This document shows, piece by piece, positions 48,231 through 53,940 of a DNA stretch of 53,940 nucleotides; position 1 is the first letter of the stretch; each line of letters opens with the position of its first letter. The notes below the pieces were generated by a model. The model was not told the origin of the DNA. It made no database searches and was given only the letters and a program-made list of their open reading frames with translations. A program made the translations under genes and the position numbers. Source of the DNA: Klebsiella ornithinolytica NBRC 105727 = ATCC 31898 (GTDB taxonomy: Bacteria; Pseudomonadota; Gammaproteobacteria; Enterobacterales; Enterobacteriaceae). The stretch spans positions 1 through 53,940 of the forward strand of contig NZ_BCYR01000019.1 of NCBI RefSeq assembly GCF_001598295.1. The letters are read 5' to 3'.

Positions 48231-50564
48231 TTATGTTGCGGTAGGTTCGTCGCACTTCGGCAGCCAGTCGGCGTTGCTTTCCTCCCTGAGCGCGAGATTG
48301 GTCTGCATGCCCTGATTTGTGCGGCGCTTCTCATAATTCAGACCGTACTCTTTCAGCATGGCTGAGAGCCCCTTGCCGAACATGGTCAGGCTGAGCGCGT
48401 TCCTGTAGCCGTGGGCCTCCATGTATACCAGATAGGCGTGATACAGATACAGGCGCGGCTGGCGCGGGATAATGTTGGCGTTCCCCATATACATCCCGTC
48501 CGGCTCCGGCAACATTTCCAGATAGCCGCAAAAATCAAACGTCGGGTCAGCATCGCGCTTGATGCTGAGCGCCTCGTCGGAGTTCTGCTGCGACTGGAGA
48601 AGCGCGCGGGCACTCATCGGGTCGCTGAACTGCTGCATTAACTGGCGCACGATGACGGCCAGCTCGCGGGCGATTTTATCCCTGAGCTGCGGGTCGCGCT
48701 CCTCCGGGGCTATCTGCTCCGGGAAGTGGATAATCACCCGGCGACGTGACACGCCGCCGCTGCGGTCGGTGAAGCGCATCGGGTTATTGTTCACGGCCAG
48801 AATCACCGCCGGAATATGCGTCGAGTACGGGTTCTGGTATTTCGGGTCAACGGAGACCGCATCGCCGCCGGTGATGGCCTTGAGCCCCGCACCGTCACCG
48901 CTCCATTTCTCCTGGTCTGGCAGACGAATGAGCGAGAAGCCAATCAGGGAGGCACGCTTGCGGGGGTCTTCCAGCGTGTCGATATCGGCTGACGTGGCGT
49001 TATCCTCTCCGGCCAGCATCGTGGCAATTTCGGCGAGGATACTTTTCCCGCTGCCGCCGGGACCGGTCACTTCGAGAAAGAGCTGCCAGTCGTAGCGGTT
49101 CGCCAGCACCATAAACAGCGCGGCCAGAATCACGTTACGTTTTGTCGGGTTGCCGCTGGCCGCCCGGTCGAGCCAGCGCCAGAAGTTCGGCGCGTGGGTT
49201 TCCAGTGTTTCCCCCTCGACCGGCGGGGTAAAATCCACGTCGCACAGGGTGCGCAGCCAGTGCGATTTGCTGTGCGGGCTGAACAGACCGCTTTGGGTGT
49301 CGAGCACGCCGTTGCGAAAACCAATCAGACGGCGTGCCGGTGCCTCCTGCTGCGGAATAATCAGCTTCAGGGTCTCCACCACCGAGGCAATTCTCCCCGA
49401 TGAGAACGGGGCGCGCAGGCGCTGGAACAGTCCGGCCACATCGCGGGCAAAGTCAGACGGCGGAATCACCTTCCAGATGCCGCTTTCATAGCGGGACAGG
49501 AGCTGGCCGTTGGCGTCCACGGCCAGCGCTTCGCCGTAATGCTCGTGCACCCGCATCGCCTTATCGCTGGCGCTCATGGCGGTAAATTCCGCCTCGCTCA
49601 TGGTGTCAAACGGGCTTTGTGCCGCTGGCCGGATGGCGGCATAAATGGCGTTCCGCGTAACGTCCTCCCCCTTCAGCATCACCGCATCATTCCAGTCACC
49701 GAACACCGGCGGCAGGGCGACAATGCCCTCACAGGACTGAGCGGCTGCGGTGGCTGTGTTCTGGCCGGTGCCGTTCAGGTCACGGTCAGCGGCGAGGATA
49801 ATCTGACAGGTCGGGTGTTTCTGACGGGCCAGGCTCGCCAGAGAAAGAAGGTTCACGGACGACAGCGCCACCATGACGGTTTCGCCGGTCAGGTGATGCA
49901 CGCTAAGGGCAGTCGCATAGCCCTCCGCTATCCACAGGCGTTTTCCCGCCTGTTTCTGTCCGTCTATAAGATGGCATACCCCTTTGACCTGCCCGCCCTT
50001 CAGGGTGCGCTTGAGCCCCTCAGCATTAATAAGCTGGAGGTTAACCAGCGCGCCAGCCCCGTCATACAGCGGCACCACCACATCACCGGCGCGGTAGGCC
50101 ACGCCGCCGGTTTTGTGCGACGTGGTCAGCGTCAGACACTCACGACCGGCAAAGCCCTTGCGGGTCAGGTAGGCGTTGCCGGTGGCCGGGCGCGTTTTCT
50201 CCAGCAGTCTGACGGCCAGCGCGGCTGCCGCCTTGCGGTCGGCTTCCGTTCCGGCGTCTGAGGCCGCAATCACTTCCGGGGCCACCGGCGGCATATTGCC
50301 GGTGACGGCGTTCACCTTCCCGGCGGCCTCGGATGCCGATATGCCGAACACCTTCTCGACCAGTTTCAGGCCGTCACCGGCGCCGCACTGGTTACAGAAC
50401 CATGTGCCACGCCCCTCTTTATCGTCAAAGCGGAACCGGTCAGCGCCGCCGCACACCGGGCAGGCCTGATGGCGGTTTTTTATCACCTTCATGCCCAGCG
50501 CCGGGAGAATGCGCGGCCAGTGGCCGCACGCCTGTTTTACGGTGTCCGTTACGTTCATTTTCAT
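48231..50564 (-). CDS. alpha: P4-type alpha replication protein (primase-helicase, origin binding)
   Basis: This 777-residue protein has the same length as P4 alpha and very similar text. Its order is a zinc ribbon (Cys35, Cys38, Cys57, Cys60 in CPVCGGADRF...FCNQCGAGDG), a primase/TOPRIM part (RLWIAEGYATAL, CQIILAADRDLNG), a helicase SF3-type ATPase (Walker A GPGGSGKS near residue 500, then LIRLPDQEKWSG and AVNNNPMRF), and a C-terminal iteron-binding domain. It starts replication at ori1 with help of crr and is the last gene of the early leftward operon. It is close to its own crr. Confidence 0.97.
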   Translation of the reverse strand: MKMNVTDTVKQACGHWPRILPALGMKVIKNRHQACPVCGGADRFRFDDKEGRGTWFCNQCGAGDGLKLVEKVFGISASEAAGKVNAVTGNMPPVAPEVIAASDAGTEADRKAAAALAVRLLEKTRPATGNAYLTRKGFAGRECLTLTTSHKTGGVAYRAGDVVVPLYDGAGALVNLQLINAEGLKRTLKGGQVKGVCHLIDGQKQAGKRLWIAEGYATALSVHHLTGETVMVALSSVNLLSLASLARQKHPTCQIILAADRDLNGTGQNTATAAAQSCEGIVALPPVFGDWNDAVMLKGEDVTRNAIYAAIRPAAQSPFDTMSEAEFTAMSASDKAMRVHEHYGEALAVDANGQLLSRYESGIWKVIPPSDFARDVAGLFQRLRAPFSSGRIASVVETLKLIIPQQEAPARRLIGFRNGVLDTQSGLFSPHSKSHWLRTLCDVDFTPPVEGETLETHAPNFWRWLDRAASGNPTKRNVILAALFMVLANRYDWQLFLEVTGPGGSGKSILAEIATMLAGEDNATSADIDTLEDPRKRASLIGFSLIRLPDQEKWSGDGAGLKAITGGDAVSVDPKYQNPYSTHIPAVILAVNNNPMRFTDRSGGVSRRRVIIHFPEQIAPEERDPQLRDKIARELAVIVRQLMQQFSDPMSARALLQSQQNSDEALSIKRDADPTFDFCGYLEMLPEPDGMYMGNANIIPRQPRLYLYHAYLVYMEAHGYRNALSLTMFGKGLSAMLKEYGLNYEKRRTNQGMQTNLALREESNADWLPKCDEPTAT

Positions 50565-50575
50565 GGTTTTCTCCC

Positions 50576-50896
50576 TCAGTGCAGTACAGGCGATGTCAGA
50601 TGGCGGGCGCAGAGTTCATCCATCACGGCGAGCCCGAGGAAGGACAGCGACGGGGCGGCTTTCAGCGGCCCGGCCTGCATCAAATCTTCCAGTAATGCAC
50701 AGGCAATCAGACGGCCTTTTTCCTCGCCGTGCTGGCGCAGATAGAAGCCCTCCAGCTCGGCGGCGATGGCACTTTCCAGCGCGTCGAGGGTGAGGTGGGG
50801 ATAGCGGTGCTGACGTTCGCACAGGGTCAGCCAGGCACAGGCCACGGCGCGGCGATACAGGGCAGCACGCAATACAGGCGGCAGAGGCGTTTTCAT
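50576..50896 (-). CDS. P4 epsilon-like derepression protein
   Basis: This 106-residue protein sits directly before alpha. It reads [68 protein letters not shown] in three parts and ends [10 protein letters not shown]4-like elements carry such a gene, annotated as derepression protein (epsilon), which in P4 inactivates the P2 prophage repressor. The identity with epsilon is from memory of this gene family, not from P4 experiments on this protein. Its start overlaps the upstream stop by four bases, and it ends 12 bp before alpha. Confidence 0.72.
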   Translation of the reverse strand: MKTPLPPVLRAALYRRAVACAWLTLCERQHRYPHLTLDALESAIAAELEGFYLRQHGEEKGRLIACALLEDLMQAGPLKAAPSLSFLGLAVMDELCARHLTSPVLH

Positions 50897-51120
50897 ACGT
50901 TGCCCTCCCCGGTGAACCAGCGGTGGTTGCAGCGCTCGACCACGCCGTCGAGCTGGGCGGTCATCAGGTAAATCACGGAGGTGAGCTGTAACTGCTGAGT
51001 CGGGTCACGACGCAGGGAAGTACAGTCCTGCACCTGCATCAGCTCGCCGACGAACTGGCCGACGTTACGCAGGTGCTCCAGGCATTCGAGGTCTTTGACG
51101 GTGATGGCGGGCTGTTTCAT
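50893..51120 (-). CDS. Small P4-operon protein of unknown function
   Basis: This 75-residue protein ([36 protein letters not shown]...) is found in the same place in P4-type elements. It has no membrane helix; a largely alpha-helical fold is likely. Start and stop overlap both neighbours by four bases (ATGA), which indicates tight translational coupling in the early operon. Confidence 0.7.
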   Translation of the reverse strand: MKQPAITVKDLECLEHLRNVGQFVGELMQVQDCTSLRRDPTQQLQLTSVIYLMTAQLDGVVERCNHRWFTGEGNV

Positions 51121-51311
51121 GCACGCACCTCCGCCACCGGCAGACGCCCGGCAAACGAGAGGACGTAATCGCGGACGAGGGAAAGGCGTGCGGCGTGTTC
51201 ATCCCCGGCGACGGCGCGGAGCATACAGATACGGGGCTGACGGTCTGCGCGACGAACGGCGGCAAATACAAAGACAAACTGCGGGTGTGACGGGACGAGG
51301 ATAGTAGCCAT
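51117..51311 (-). CDS. Icd-like / Ash-family host-division inhibitor protein
   Basis: This 64-residue protein begins [25 protein letters not shown] and ends [13 protein letters not shown]. It belongs to the P4/P1 group annotated as host cell division inhibitor Icd-like. The start used has ggagg eight bases upstream, inside the seqC pairing site. The frame stays open upstream through the whole immunity leader (to 51668), and that part ([12 protein letters not shown]...[10 protein letters not shown]) has the Ash-family pattern, so a longer Ash-type product from an alternative start cannot be excluded. It is the first gene of the leftward operon and is expected to be silenced by CI RNA. Confidence 0.72.
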   Translation of the reverse strand: MATILVPSHPQFVFVFAAVRRADRQPRICMLRAVAGDEHAARLSLVRDYVLSFAGRLPVAEVRA

Positions 51312-51320
51312 GATGGCAGC

Positions 51321-51572
51321 CTCCAATGTTTGCATGTGACTGCTGCCACCGGAAACGCCAATTTCACTGGTGGTAGCCCAAACGGGGTTGGCGTAACCGG
51401 CAACATTGGAAACCGGCGCTTCGTGAGAAGCCCCCGCCTGAGCCACCATTACTCGATGGAGCCAAAGATTTTTAAATCTTTGGATCAAAAATGGTTGCGC
51501 TAAGGCATAGACACAAAAAAAGACGCAAGGCGCGTCTGGTGTCGCCAATGTTGTAAACGGGACGCCAATCCC
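51321..51572 (-). ncRNA. cI: P4-type CI-RNA immunity leader (seqA, seqB, seqC)
   Basis: The leader transcript (minus strand) contains seqB at about 51386-51420 (ccggtttccaatgttgccgg then ttacgccaacc). SeqA (about 51541-51572, attggcgtcccg...aacattggcgac) and seqC (about 51321-51362, attggcgtttccgg...aacattgg) both contain complements of seqB: ttggcgt and aacattgg in the same order. In P4 the processed CI RNA of about 69 nt carries seqB and pairs with seqA and seqC to cause early termination. The mature CI here should lie roughly 51370-51440. Confidence 0.8.
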
Positions 51573-51573
51573 G

Positions 51574-51593
51574 GCTGCCGATTTTGCGGCAGC
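51574..51593 (-). other. Hairpin at the 5' end of the leftward transcript
   Basis: gctgccg/cggcagc with a six-base loop lies immediately downstream of the promoter and just before seqA. It would be the first structure in the leader RNA. Confidence 0.6.
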
Positions 51594-51599
51594 GACAAA

Positions 51600-51629
51600 A
51601 CTATACCTGGAAACGGCGAAGGGAAGCAA
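51600..51629 (-). promoter_or_regulatory. Early leftward promoter (P4 PLE equivalent)
   Basis: On the minus strand TTGCTT (51629-51624), an 18-bp spacer and TATAGT (51605-51600) lie directly upstream of the leader hairpin and seqA. Its position is that of PLE in P4. Confidence 0.75.
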
Positions 51630-51664
51630 GCCAGAAAAAGGGGCTTTTTGCGGAACGGGCATCA

Positions 51665-51931
51665 TCATGCGTCATAGCCCCGGTTGCGTTCGGCGATACG
51701 GTCGGCCATCCACCCGGTGATTTCCGACTGAGCCCACGCCACATTTTTTCCGCCGAGGGAGATTTGTTTCGGGAAAGCCTCCCGGCTGATGAGGTCGTAA
51801 ATCGTGGAGCGAGACAGCCCGCACAGATGCATCACTTCGGGCAGGCGGATAAAGCGCTCGTGAACGGCGTCAGAGACTGGCATCAGCGGCGCGGCAGGGG
51901 CAGAAGACGGGGAAGAAAAAGCGGTGTGCAT
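51665..51931 (-). CDS. AlpA/Vis-family transcriptional regulator
   Basis: This 88-residue protein has an AlpA-type winged helix-turn-helix at residues 27-80 ([54 protein letters not shown] in parts). P4 Vis has the same length, position and fold type; it acts as excisionase and represses int. The first 25 residues are low-complexity (Ser, Pro, Ala). It is transcribed leftward ahead of the PLE promoter. A Delta-type box at 52031-52051 suggests a late promoter (PLL equivalent). Confidence 0.85.
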   Translation of the reverse strand: MHTAFSSPSSAPAAPLMPVSDAVHERFIRLPEVMHLCGLSRSTIYDLISREAFPKQISLGGKNVAWAQSEITGWMADRIAERNRGYDA

Positions 51932-52030
51932 CGGGCTACCTCATAAAGTCCATACAGTGCCGGTCGTGTCCGTCCGGCCTCGGGTAGCTCTCTATTTTGT
52001 GAATATTTTCTCTGAGGGCAACAAGTCATT

Positions 52031-52051
52031 TTGTAGTGGCCCACCACACAA
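52031..52051. promoter_or_regulatory. Candidate Delta/Ogr box of the late leftward promoter
   Basis: TTGT-agTGGcccaCCAcac-ACAA forms a dyad of the kind bound by P2 Ogr / P4 Delta. Its centre is about 55 bp from a suitable start site for the vis-like gene (near 51985, with an aaaata -10-like box at about 51992-51997). Confidence 0.5.
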
Positions 52052-52070
52052 CAGAACGACTTTTAGACAG

Positions 52071-52105
52071 TGGCAAACGTTGGCCATCTTTTGGTAAACG
52101 TTGGC
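52071..52105. repeat. Two direct repeats spaced by two helical turns
   Basis: tggcaaacgttggc (52071-52084) and tggtaaacgttggc (52092-52105) differ in one base and are 21 bp apart start to start. Each contains the palindrome AACGTT. This looks like a paired protein-binding site between the divergent vis-like and late transcription units. Confidence 0.6.
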
Positions 52106-52199
52106 AAACTGGTGGCCCATTCCTGATTACTTTTATTTATATATTATTGGTTTTTAATCGCAAAAAAGACTAAAAGAGCAAGGCTTCGTCAAAGCAGAA

Positions 52200-52306
52200 A
52201 GGTGAACAGTAGTGAACAGTCGGTGAACACTTTTACTCTCAACTGTTCACCACTTAACTTACTGTATTATTTATCTTTTTATTTAAAGTGAACAGTAGTG
52301 AACAGT
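52200..52306. other. ori1: P4 ori1-type replication origin
   Basis: Six GTGAACA/TGTTCAC iterons occur at 52202, 52212, 52222, 52244, 52288 and 52298 (both orientations), around an AT-rich core (52258-52286). P4 ori1 is described as having six type I iterons and an AT-rich stretch. It lies about 4.1 kb from crr unit C, the P4-type distance. Confidence 0.85.
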
Positions 52307-52381
52307 TATATGTAAAAAAACAAACGGTGAGTATGCTTTTCCTGAGACCTTTCTCTGGCAAGCCGGGTTTTGACGTCCTGT

Positions 52382-52401
52382 TTGTGCCAGAACTGCCACA
52401 A
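52382..52401 (+). promoter_or_regulatory. Delta/Ogr box of the late promoter Psid
   Basis: TTGTGCCAGAACTGCCACAA (TTGT-N12-ACAA with near-dyad arms) lies 72 bp before sid. Counting 55 bp from its centre gives a start near 52447, with cagaat at 52435 as -10. This is the normal place of Delta-dependent P4 late promoters. Confidence 0.7.
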
Positions 52402-52472
52402 CCGCAACAGGTCGTGTTGTTGTGTGTGCCCCGGCAGAATCACCTCATGTTGAAATCACGAGGAAACCTGCC

Positions 52473-53210
52473 ATGACCGACACCACCTTTATCCCTGATT
52501 ACCTGAAACCGGCGCTGGAGCGACTGGCCGCAGCCCGAGAAGCCCATCTTGAACAGGCCCGCCGGATGGAGGACACCCTGACGGCCATTACCCGCGCGGA
52601 GGAGCAGAAAGCGGCGCTGGAGCAGGACAACGGCAGCGACACCCGCACATGGCGCGCCGCTTTCCGTGCCGGGGGTGCCATGCTGACCGATGAGCTGAAA
52701 AGCGGCCATATCGAGCGAGTGGCCCGCCGGGAGCTGGCGCAGGAATGCCACAACCTGACCGAAGTGCTGGCCTTTGAACGTGACCAGCTGAAAGCCACCT
52801 GCAACAGCACTGCGCGGGCATTCCGCCAGGCGCATCATGCTGTGCTGAGTAAATACGCTGAGGAAGAGCTTAACCGCGCGCTGAATGACACCCTCGGGCC
52901 ACTGGTCCGGGCGATGGTGCTGAAAGCAGAGGTGATGGAAAATCCGCTGGCCAACACCACCGGCCATCAGGGGTATATCGAGCCGGAGAAAGAGGTCATG
53001 CATCAGGTGGTGACCTTCCTGACCAGGAAAGTGAGCGCCTTCTCCGTCACGCCAGCCGATGAGCCGGTGCTCTCCCTGACCGGCTTCCCGGCCGTCGCGC
53101 TTGCGCATATGGACCACGACGCCGCCAGCACGCCCGGCGAGCGTAAGGTCTGGCAGGAGAAAATGCGTCAGCGCGAGGCTGACCTGAAAGCGCGGGGGCT
53201 GCTGCCATGA
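52473..53210 (+). CDS. sid: P4 Sid-like capsid size determination protein
   Basis: This 245-residue protein matches P4 Sid (about 244 residues) throughout: a largely helical chain starting MTDTTFIPDYLKPALERLAAAREAHLEQARRMEDTLTAITRAE (in parts), the middle ENPLANTTGHQGYIEPEKEVMHQV, and the end GERKVWQEKMRQREADLKARGLLP. Sid forms the external scaffold that makes the helper phage capsid small (T=4) so that only satellite DNA fits. ATG 52473 has gaggaa upstream. It is the first late gene and overlaps delta by four bases. Confidence 0.95.
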   Translation: MTDTTFIPDYLKPALERLAAAREAHLEQARRMEDTLTAITRAEEQKAALEQDNGSDTRTWRAAFRAGGAMLTDELKSGHIERVARRELAQECHNLTEVLAFERDQLKATCNSTARAFRQAHHAVLSKYAEEELNRALNDTLGPLVRAMVLKAEVMENPLANTTGHQGYIEPEKEVMHQVVTFLTRKVSAFSVTPADEPVLSLTGFPAVALAHMDHDAASTPGERKVWQEKMRQREADLKARGLLP

Positions 53211-53452
53211 TGCACTGTCCGTTCTGCAAAAAGTCGGCGCATGCCCGCACCTCCCGCTATCTGTCGGAGAACGTCAAACAGCGCTATCACCAGTGCACCA
53301 ATATTGAGTGCTCGGCGACGTTCCGCACCACTGAAGCCATCGACGAGGTTATCCGGCCCCCGGCGGAGAAAGCGCCGCCTGTCGCGGAGCCGGTCACACC
53401 CCCGGCACCCCGTAAAGTGCAGGGCTGCTACAGCTCGCCATACCGTCATTAA
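53207..53452 (+). CDS. Delta/Ogr-family late transcription activator
   Basis: This 81-residue zinc-finger activator has Cys4, Cys7, Cys30 and Cys35 in CPFCKKSAHARTSRYLSENVKQRYHQCTNIECSATF (in parts). Ogr/Delta proteins bind late promoters and contact the alpha subunit of RNA polymerase. P4 Delta is a tandem of two such modules; this protein has only one and is close in size to P2 Ogr. It overlaps sid by four bases and precedes psu by 17 bp, the P4 late-operon order. Confidence 0.92.
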   Translation: MMHCPFCKKSAHARTSRYLSENVKQRYHQCTNIECSATFRTTEAIDEVIRPPAEKAPPVAEPVTPPAPRKVQGCYSSPYRH

Positions 53453-53469
53453 TCAGGGGAGAACTGACC

Positions 53470-53940
53470 ATGACCACCCTTACGCTACAGCAGGCCTTTG
53501 AAGCCTGTCAGAAGAACGAAACCGCCTGGCTGAACCGTAAAGCCGAACTGGCGGCCGCAGAGCAGGAATATCAGGAACAGGTGCTGGCCGGGGATGACCG
53601 TATACCGGACAGAATGCAGACACTGCGCGACATTATCGATGTCAAAAAATGGGAGATAAATCAGGCCGCCGGACGCTATATCCGCTCTCATGAAGCGGTG
53701 CAGCGCATCAGTATCCGCAACCGGCTGAATGACTTTATGCAGGCGCACGGGACAGCGCTGGCCGCCACGCTTGCCCCGGAGCTGATGGGACTCAGCCAGC
53801 AGCCCGCACTCCTGACCGGCCATGCGCTCGACCGCTCGGCGCATTACCTGAGGGAAGCGCTGTCCGTGTGGCTGAGTACCGGTGAAGAAATTAATTATTC
53901 GGCAGAAGACAGCGATATTTTAACGGCCATCGGATTCAGG
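53470..53940 (+). CDS. psu: Psu polarity suppression protein (3' end cut by the window)
   Basis: The first 157 codons of a gene matching P4 Psu: TLQQAFEACQKNETAWLNRKAELAAAEQEYQEQ, then INQAAGRYIRSHEAVQRISIRNRLNDFMQAHGTALAATLAPELMG (in parts), and the last visible EINYSAEDSDILTAIGF. P4 Psu has 190 residues, so about 30 are missing past base 53940. It binds Rho and stops Rho-dependent termination; it also decorates the small capsid. It is the last gene of the sid-delta-psu operon. Confidence 0.95.
   Translation, partial: MTTLTLQQAFEACQKNETAWLNRKAELAAAEQEYQEQVLAGDDRIPDRMQTLRDIIDVKKWEINQAAGRYIRSHEAVQRISIRNRLNDFMQAHGTALAATLAPELMGLSQQPALLTGHALDRSAHYLREALSVWLSTGEEINYSAEDSDILTAIGFR

Larger units (their letters stand above)
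46527..53940. mobile_element. P4-type satellite prophage (left part; right end beyond the window)
   Basis: P4 core genes are present in canonical order: crr repeats, alpha, epsilon-like, an unnamed small gene, Ash/Icd-like with the CI-RNA region, Vis-like, ori1, sid, delta and psu. Leftward early and rightward late transcription match P4. The left end is marked by the thrW-type 17-mer at 46527-46543. Integrase, cos and the other att should follow to the right. The element carries a two-gene cargo next to crr. Confidence 0.93.

Noticed and set aside
49539..50261. 240-residue ORF opposite alpha
   Set aside because: It is a shadow of the conserved alpha gene, without start signals or domain.

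Overview
The window reads as chromosome of a Klebsiella/Raoultella-type enterobacterium. The evidence is the E. coli-like backbone order (rrn tail, tRNA-Asp, dkgB, yafC, yafD, yafE, mltD, gloB, yafS, rnhA, dnaQ, tRNA-Asp, yafV, fadE, gmhA, yafJ, yafK, then dinB, yafP, pepD, gpt, frsA, crl) combined with a full nqrABCDEF-nqrM locus, which E. coli lacks. No database search was possible; names rest on recognised protein sequence, motifs, length and gene order.

Region 1 (1-33.3 kb) is housekeeping backbone. It covers the distal end of an rRNA operon with tRNA-Asp, replication and repair genes (rnhA, dnaQ, dinB with a LexA box), peptidoglycan enzymes (mltD, yafK), methylglyoxal and carbonyl detoxification (gloB, dkgB), fatty-acid oxidation (fadE with a FadR site), LPS heptose synthesis (gmhA), the sodium-pumping NADH:quinone oxidoreductase, and pepD, gpt, frsA and crl. 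One lineage-specific block interrupts it at 9.8-15.0 kb: a leftward operon of an AI-2E-type membrane protein, an outer-membrane factor, a HlyD-type adaptor, a DUF2955/FUSC-like membrane protein and a small ion-channel-like protein.

Region 2 (33.4-45.4 kb) is an accessory catabolic region. A succinate-semialdehyde-type dehydrogenase diverges from a TRAP transporter (DctP and a fused DctQM), followed by an SDR dehydrogenase, a RbsD/FucU-type protein and a LacI-family repressor. The same 12-bp palindrome lies upstream of the transporter and of the repressor. A second module follows: a TetR repressor, a 28-bp perfect-arm operator, a TIM-barrel isomerase/epimerase and two alpha/beta hydrolases.

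Region 3 (46.5 kb to the window end) is a P4-type satellite prophage. Its left end is marked by a 17-bp copy of the tRNA-Thr (thrW) 3' end. Inside are crr-type iteron repeats, the 777-residue alpha primase-helicase, epsilon-like, Ash/Icd-like and Vis/AlpA-like genes, a CI-RNA immunity region with complementary seqA/seqB/seqC, an ori1-like iteron cluster, and the late genes sid, delta and psu (psu is cut by the window end). The integrase must lie beyond the right edge.

The most unusual item is a two-gene AT-rich cargo at 47.26-47.90 kb: a DUF1883 protein and a two-transmembrane-helix protein. It sits between the normal crr repeat pair and a third copy of the crr repeat. Its position in a phage satellite and its domain make-up make it a candidate uncharacterised anti-phage or satellite-phage conflict module. 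That function is inference.
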